Below, piece by piece: positions 58,657-64,000 of a stretch of 64,000 nucleotides of DNA. The notes beneath the pieces are model-generated. The model worked only from the letters and a program-made list of their open reading frames with translations, was not told the DNA's origin and searched no databases. A program made the translations under genes and the position numbers. The first letter of the stretch is position 1, and every line of letters starts with the position of its first letter. The DNA comes from Metridium senile (lineage: Eukaryota > Cnidaria > Anthozoa > Actiniaria > Metridiidae): NCBI GenBank assembly GCA_949775045.1, contig OX459095.1:22286811-22350810 (forward strand), given 5' to 3'.

Positions 58657-60529
58657 ATTGATTGAGCAAGTTTGCGAAACTGCAAGTCTTGAGTCTGATG
58701 AGCTGTTCTTTTGGAACGAGGAATATTTGGAAAAGTCTTTTGCTGTGCTGTATTATTTCTCTACTTGTGTTCAATCCAACAATGGCACAATCAACTCTCC
58801 TAAAGTCGACAGCAAACAAGTTTTCTTTGAATCTCCATAAGATTCTTCGCTCTGACGACCCCGAACAGAATCTTTTCTATTCTCCATCGAGCATTCTTGT
58901 TGCACTAGCAATGACCTACCTTGGAGCTCGTGGAAACACTGCAAAACAAATGTTCAAGTCCTTTAACCTCGATGAAATGCCAGAGCCACAAATAAAGCAA
59001 GAGTTTCACAAGTTTCTTGAATCATTGAGCAAGAGTAACTCGAACGGGAACCAAATATCAATGGCGAACCGGTTGTTTGCACAGATGGGATTTGATATCG
59101 TTCAAGCATTTCAGGACGAGACAAACCAATTCTTTAATGCACAGCTAGCCATGGTTGATTATATGAAAAACCCCGAAGGAGCAAGAGGAGAAGTGAATAA
59201 GTGGGTGGAAGGGAAAACGGAAGGAAAGATAAAAGATCTCATCCCACAAGGGATGTTTACACAAGCATCTCGACTAACCCTAGTAAATGCTATTTACTTC
59301 AAGGGATCTTGGTTGAATCGGTTTGAACCCAATGCAACACATGAAGGTCAATTCCAAGTGACACCAACAAAAGACATCAATGTCCAAATGATGTATCAGT
59401 CAAAGAAGTTCAAGTACATAGAGGACCAGACCCTTAACTGTCAAATTATTGATCTCCCTTATGCAGGGGATCAGATCTCCATGGTCATCTTTCTGCCAAA
59501 TGAGGTTGACGGCTTGAGTAAATTGGAAAAATCTCTCTCTTACAAGAAACTAAGTGAAGCAGTAAGTCAACTTAAAGCAAGTAGAGCTGAAGAAGTCGAA
59601 GTCACTCTACCCAAGTTTAAGATGACTGAAGAATTCTCGTTGAAAGAAGCCCTCAGCAAAATGGGTGCTGTTGATATGTTTGATGGTAAAGCAGATTTCA
59701 CTGGTATTAGTACAGAGGGTCAGCTGTATGTATCCGAGGTTGTACACAAGGCCTTTGTTGATGTTAATGAAGAAGGAACAGAAGCTGCTGCTGCTACTGG
59801 TATTGGGATGGGTTTAATGAGTATGCCAATGAATCCTGAATTTAATGCAAATCATCCTTTTCTTTTCTTGATTTATCACAACAACACAGGGGTTATACTG
59901 TTCCTTGGACGAGTAGCCAAACCTCAGCAATAGACATTAGTCTTAACTGAAACAAACATAAACATTGAATATACTCTTTAAATTGAGGAAAACATAACAT
60001 TGAATTAATTGAAAAACTTTTACAGACACAGCACAAAGTAAAAACATATAGAAGACACAATAAGAATACAGAGGAAAACTGTAGGAAAACACCAATATTT
60101 TCTGGGACAAGCAAAGCACAGTTATTAGAATTAATCAAATGAAAATAAACAATATAAATTTGTATTTAATTTTTTTAAATTTAATGACATAGGAAAATAT
60201 ATAATTTGATCAATAAAATCAGACCATTTCAGTCTTAGTATTTGCAAAGTATTTTTGCCATGCCACCTTAATCAGTAAGTTAGTAATATCTGTAAACCTA
60301 ACCATCCTTGTAATTTTAGTAAGAGATACCATTTGCACTGAATAGATTTATAGGGGGTGTAGAACTACTAAAACACTGTCCCCAAGAATCTATTCAAAAC
60401 ACTACTTTTGTGGTATCCCAGATAGTGACATATACTTTGTTGCAAAATTGTCTAACCAAATCAGTACCATCTAAGAAACACAAACATTAAACCTATACAA
60501 TCTTTTGTCAAAATTCTATATCCTATTCA
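58657..60529. repeat. Tandem segmental duplication, unit 1
   Basis: Matches 62159-64000 from TTGATTGAGCAA to the window end, including the whole serpin CDS and about 600 bp of 3' flank. Stop codons are 3483 bp apart. Unit 1 has about 21 bp more in its 5' flank and an 11-bp ACTGTAGGAAA more in its 3' flank. Confidence 0.9.
58698..59933 (+). CDS. Secreted serpin 1 (intronless)
   Basis: Serine-protease inhibitor of the serpin fold; the reactive-centre loop is cut by a target protease, which is then trapped. 411 aa in one exon. Start chosen at the Met of MSCSFGTRNIW, shared by both copies; an upstream in-frame Met at 58662 is not shared. Residues 1-32 form a signal peptide (LLLCCIISLLVF), so it acts outside the cell. 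Family blocks: NLFYSPSSILVALAMTYLGA, LVNAIYFKGSW, then HPFLFLIYHNNTGVILFLGR near the end. The hinge EEGTEAAAAT (358-367) is ideal for an inhibitory serpin. Counting 17 residues from the hinge Glu puts P1-P1' at Met374-Ser375, the same pair as in alpha-1-antitrypsin, so an elastase-like or chymotrypsin-like target is likely (inference). AATAAA near 60143. Confidence 0.95.
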   Translation: MSCSFGTRNIWKSLLLCCIISLLVFNPTMAQSTLLKSTANKFSLNLHKILRSDDPEQNLFYSPSSILVALAMTYLGARGNTAKQMFKSFNLDEMPEPQIKQEFHKFLESLSKSNSNGNQISMANRLFAQMGFDIVQAFQDETNQFFNAQLAMVDYMKNPEGARGEVNKWVEGKTEGKIKDLIPQGMFTQASRLTLVNAIYFKGSWLNRFEPNATHEGQFQVTPTKDINVQMMYQSKKFKYIEDQTLNCQIIDLPYAGDQISMVIFLPNEVDGLSKLEKSLSYKKLSEAVSQLKASRAEEVEVTLPKFKMTEEFSLKEALSKMGAVDMFDGKADFTGISTEGQLYVSEVVHKAFVDVNEEGTEAAAATGIGMGLMSMPMNPEFNANHPFLFLIYHNNTGVILFLGRVAKPQQ

Positions 60530-60612
60530 AGACAATGTTGGGTAAAACCCTTTTTAAGACATCCGAAAATCAAACCCTATCCAGTTGCAAATACCCATAT
60601 ATATATGGAAGT

Positions 60613-60925
60613 ATCCCTCCAGGGGGAGGGGGGACTTAAAAAATGGATAGGGGTGCTCGACGGACCTTTTAGGGATCAAAATAAGACCCTCGCGTACCTT
60701 TTAGGGTCTTGAACTGACACCGTACCTTTTAGAGTCAGTTTTCGAACTTAAGATTATACATATTGAAACACTGTCATATAAAAATAATATGTGGTCGTAC
60801 CTTTTAGGGTCTGACTTCAGTATCTGAGTTGATTTATGCATACGCTTTAGGGTCATTTTCAAAACCGTCTGTCAAGCACCCAATCCATTTTTTAAGGGAG
60901 TCCCGCCCCCCCCCCCCCCCCCCCC
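60613..60925. mobile_element. G-tract-capped element, copy 3
   Basis: TCCCTCCAGGGGGAGGGGGG at the left, GTGCTCGACGGACC next, then five ACCTTTTAGGG(T/A)C-like words, and TTTTTTAAGGGAGTCCCG plus about 20 C at the right. Same scheme as 21649-21962. Confidence 0.6.
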
Positions 60926-61989
60926 AACTTCCAGAGTTTTAACTGGTTAGCTCCAAGTGAGAAATAGTTGACTTGTCTGCGGACAATCTTCAAAGAGGGT
61001 CCTGAAGGGGGGTCCGAATTGACCTTGTTCCCAGGGCCCTCTTCCTTCGTATTTGAATGGGGCAGGAAATCACCCAAAAGTGAAGGGAGAGAGCCCTGGC
61101 TTGGTCTGAATCTCATTTCCCAGTTTATATTTGGACCAAATCCAAGTCAAAAATCACATAATCCCATCAGTTTTGCTCAAGTTTTCAATCTTATTATCAT
61201 TTTCTATTGTTCTTTTATTTGTAAATCCCAGTCCCAGTGCATCCAATCCCATTTTCCCAGTCAAACATAAGGCCAATCCCAGCTCCCATTTTACCCCTTC
61301 AGGACCCTCTTCAAATAGGCTTTCATTTTAACCCTAACATCTAGATTAGTTTCAGAGGTTACAAGTTAGTTTGTAGGAGAGTCTGTAGGCTAGTTGATAG
61401 TAAACCCTATTAACTTTCGCTTTGAATGGGATGGAGGATGGTAACACAGGGCTATAGCACCCTGAAAATAGCCCTGAAAATAACTGCCATTTAATACACT
61501 CAAATCATGGTTTTGGCGGGGCTCCCCCCCCCCCCCTGCCCCTCCCCCCCTGCCCCTCCTTGTGCTACGGCCCTGTAACAAACTCTGTGATAATCGAAGG
61601 ATAGTAATTGACAAGAGCTAACCATGGGTCAACCTCGGCACTTAGTGGAAGCTAATTTGTTTACCAGGTCTCTCCTTATAGGAAGGGGGGGGGGGGGGGG
61701 GGGGGGCAATCAAAATCACAGAACATGAAGGTACTTTTTATTATGATGTTTAGTTAGACATGCATTTTTATGATAAAACATTACATAATAATAATAATAC
61801 ATTATTACATATAATAATACTTATATCAAATAAATGGTTCACCAAAACATTAACTATATTACTGATATATCAAAGAAGGTTCATTAACTTTGATTTGATT
61901 TTCTGTCTTTGATTTTCTGTCTCTTCCGTATTTATTCGAATGTTTAAAGCGCCGCGGCACTTGTAAAATGTTTCGCCCTTCAAATATAG

Positions 61990-62083
61990 TAGTCTCCCCC
62001 GCAGCCATTTTCAGAGAAGTGGACCGTAGGGACCGTAGGGAAGTGGAACGAGACTAAAAACGGCTGCGGGGAAAACTATGGGC
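61990..62083. mobile_element. Small hairpin MITE upstream of serpin 2
   Basis: AGTCTCCCCCGCAGCC pairs with GGCTGCGGGGAAAACT; GTAGGGACCGTAGGGA is a short internal tandem. Related to 52893-52972. It sits about 95 bp before the serpin 2 start and is absent upstream of serpin 1. Confidence 0.5.
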
Positions 62084-62158
62084 AAATAAGGCGCCTATTT
62101 AAAAATCGGATGCGACAAGGGACTGCAGATATTAGTCGTTGATGTCGTCGTTAATCAG

Positions 62159-64000
62159 GTTGATTGAGCAAAATCTGATGAGTTGTTCTTTCGGAACGCG
62201 GAATATTTGGGAAGGTCTTTTGCTGTGCTGTATTATTTCTCTACTTGTGTTCAATCCAACAATGGCACAATCAACTCTCCTAAAGTCGACAGCAAACAAG
62301 TTTTCTTTGAATCTCCATAAGATTCTTCGCTCTGACGACCCCGAACAGAATCTTTTCTATTCTCCATCAAGCATTCTTGTTGCACTAGCAATGACCTACC
62401 TTGGAGCTCGTGGAAACACTGCAAAACAAATGTTCAAGTCCTTTAACCTCGATGAAATGCCAGAGCCACAAATAAAGCAAGAATTTCACAAGTTTCTTGA
62501 ATCATTGAGCAAGAGTAACTCGAACGGGAACCAAATATCAATGGCGAACCGGTTGTTTGCACAGATGGGATTTGATATCGTTCAAGCATTTCAGGACGAG
62601 ACAAACCAATTCTTTAATGCACAGCTAGCCATGGTTGATTATGTGAAAAACCCCGAAGGAGCAAGAGGAGAAGTGAATAAGTGGGTGGAAGGGAAAACGG
62701 AAGGAAAGATAAAAGATCTCATCCCACAAGGGATGTTTACACAAGCATCTCGACTAACCCTAGTAAATGCTATTTACTTCAAGGGATCTTGGTTGAATCG
62801 GTTTGAACCCAATGCAACACATGAAGGTCAATTCCAAGTGACACCAACAAAAGACATCAATGTCCAAATGATGTATCAGTCAAATTATTTCAAGTACATA
62901 GAGGACCAGACCCTCAATTGTCAAATTATTGATCTCCCTTATGCAGGGGATCAGATATCCATGGTCATCTTTCTGCCAAATGAGGTTGACGGCTTGAGTA
63001 AATTGGAAAAATCTCTCTCTTACAAGAAACTAAGTGAAGCAGTAAGTCAACTTAAAGCAAGTAGAGCTGAAGAAGTCGAAGTCACTCTACCCAAGTTCAA
63101 GTTGACTGAAGAATTCTCGTTGAAAGAAGCCCTCAGCAAAATGGGTGCTGTCGATATGTTTGATGGTAAAGCAGATTTCACTGGTATTAGTACAGAGGGT
63201 GACCTGTATGTATCTGAGGTTGTACACAAGGCCTTTGTTGATGTTAATGAAGAAGGAACAGAAGCTGCTGCTGCTACTGGTATTGGGATGATTGGTTTAA
63301 TGAGTATGCCAATGAATCCTGAATTTAATGCAAATCATCCTTTTCTTTTCTTGATTTATCACAACAACACAGGGGTTATACTGTTCCTTGGACGAGTAGC
63401 CAAACCTCAGCAATAGACATTAGTCTTAACTGAAACAAACATAAACATTGAATATACTCTTTAAATTGAGGAAAACATAGCATTGAATTAATTGAGAAAC
63501 ATTTACAGACACAGCACAAAGTAAAAACATATAGAAGACAAAATAAGAATACAGAGGAAAACACCAATATTTTCTGGGACAAGCAAAGCACAGTTATTAG
63601 AATTAATCAAATGAAAATAAACAATATAAATTTGTATTAAATTTTTTTAAATTTAATGACATAGAAAAATATATAATTTGATCAATAAAATCAGACCATT
63701 TCAGTCTTAGTATTTGCAAAGTATTTTTGACATGCCACCTTAATCAGTAAGTTAGTAATATCTGTAAACCTAACCATCCTTGTAATTTTAGTAAGAGATA
63801 CCATTTGCACTGAATAGATTTAGGGGGGTGTAGAACTACTAAAAAACTGTCCCCAAGAATCTATTCAAAACACTACTTTTGTGGTATCCCAGATAGTGAG
63901 ATATACTTTGTTGCAAAATTGTCTAACCAAATCAGTACCACCTAAGACACACAAACATTAAACCTAGACAATCTTTTGTCAAAATTCTATATCCTATTCA
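62159..64000. repeat. Tandem segmental duplication, unit 2
   Basis: Partner of 58657-60529; homology is still running when the window ends, so the true right border is outside. Further serpin copies beyond the window are possible. Confidence 0.9.
62178..63416 (+). CDS. Secreted serpin 2 (intronless), reactive loop one residue longer
   Basis: 412 aa, nearly identical to serpin 1: by my reading seven substitutions and one inserted residue. Start chosen at the shared MSCSFGTRNIW. Differences: K/E and S/G beside the signal-peptide core, M/V, adjacent KK/NY in the MMYQS--FKYIEDQT segment, M/L, Q/D before LYVSEVVHKAF, and an extra Ile in the reactive loop (GIGMIGLMSMP). The extra residue shifts the 17-residue register so P1 is Leu-Met in place of Met-Ser, or the loop is simply longer. 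Either could alter protease choice (inference). The signal peptide, hinge and C-terminal blocks are intact, so it should be functional. Confidence 0.95.
   Translation: MSCSFGTRNIWEGLLLCCIISLLVFNPTMAQSTLLKSTANKFSLNLHKILRSDDPEQNLFYSPSSILVALAMTYLGARGNTAKQMFKSFNLDEMPEPQIKQEFHKFLESLSKSNSNGNQISMANRLFAQMGFDIVQAFQDETNQFFNAQLAMVDYVKNPEGARGEVNKWVEGKTEGKIKDLIPQGMFTQASRLTLVNAIYFKGSWLNRFEPNATHEGQFQVTPTKDINVQMMYQSNYFKYIEDQTLNCQIIDLPYAGDQISMVIFLPNEVDGLSKLEKSLSYKKLSEAVSQLKASRAEEVEVTLPKFKLTEEFSLKEALSKMGAVDMFDGKADFTGISTEGDLYVSEVVHKAFVDVNEEGTEAAAATGIGMIGLMSMPMNPEFNANHPFLFLIYHNNTGVILFLGRVAKPQQ

Larger units (their letters stand above)
59934..62177. other. Intergenic between the two serpins
   Basis: Serpin 1 3' flank to about 60529 (duplicated after serpin 2), then the G-tract-capped element, C-tracts near 61525-61550, a run of about 22 G at 61685-61707, and a hairpin at 61990-62083. 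No gene is seen. Confidence 0.5.

Overview
This is an AT-rich window from an animal nuclear genome. Genes are split by many small introns with GT/AG boundaries. DEG/ENaC channel, coronin, SRCR and serpin genes are present, and non-coding DNA is packed with short fold-back transposons, simple repeats and decayed retroelements. The style suggests a marine invertebrate, most plausibly a cnidarian; this is an inference from gene content and repeat style, not proven here. All exon borders were read by eye from homology, splice consensus and phase continuity.

Layout. (1) 1-5428: no gene seen; an hAT-like MITE, a TA-flanked MITE and a 2.05-kb TTAA-flanked fold-back element. (2) 5429-12059 (-): a complete 7-exon coronin (484 aa). 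(3) 12060-12525: a 466-bp divergent promoter region. (4) 12526-29788 (+): a complete 18-exon SMPD4 (neutral sphingomyelinase 3, 794 aa), with introns swollen by GAT, CAAT, GTTT and GGT repeats and many MITEs. (5) 29789-32818: gene-free. (6) 32819-42253 (+): a 9-exon secreted or anchored SRCR-FN3-like protein (525 aa), with a Penelope-like retroelement fragment in intron 3 and hammerhead-like motifs in two introns. (7) 42254-45386: gene-free, with a LINE tail, a 17-bp minisatellite open in three frames and a second LINE fragment. (8) 45387-54252 (-): a 6-exon DEG/ENaC (ASIC-like) channel (536 aa). (9) 54253-58697: two LINE remnants and a second copy of the 2-kb fold-back element in reverse orientation. 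(10) 58698-64000 (+): two nearly identical intronless secreted serpins in tandem, the second cut by the window end in its 3' flank.

The five gene families act separately: actin dynamics (coronin), membrane sphingolipid metabolism (SMPD4), extracellular recognition (SRCR), cation conductance (DEG/ENaC) and protease inhibition (serpins). The only regulatory link visible is the head-to-head coronin/SMPD4 arrangement. The most interesting signals are the paired 2-kb palindromes whose outer arms agree within each copy, the hammerhead-like motifs tied to Penelope-type debris, and the serpin duplication whose reactive loop differs by one inserted codon.
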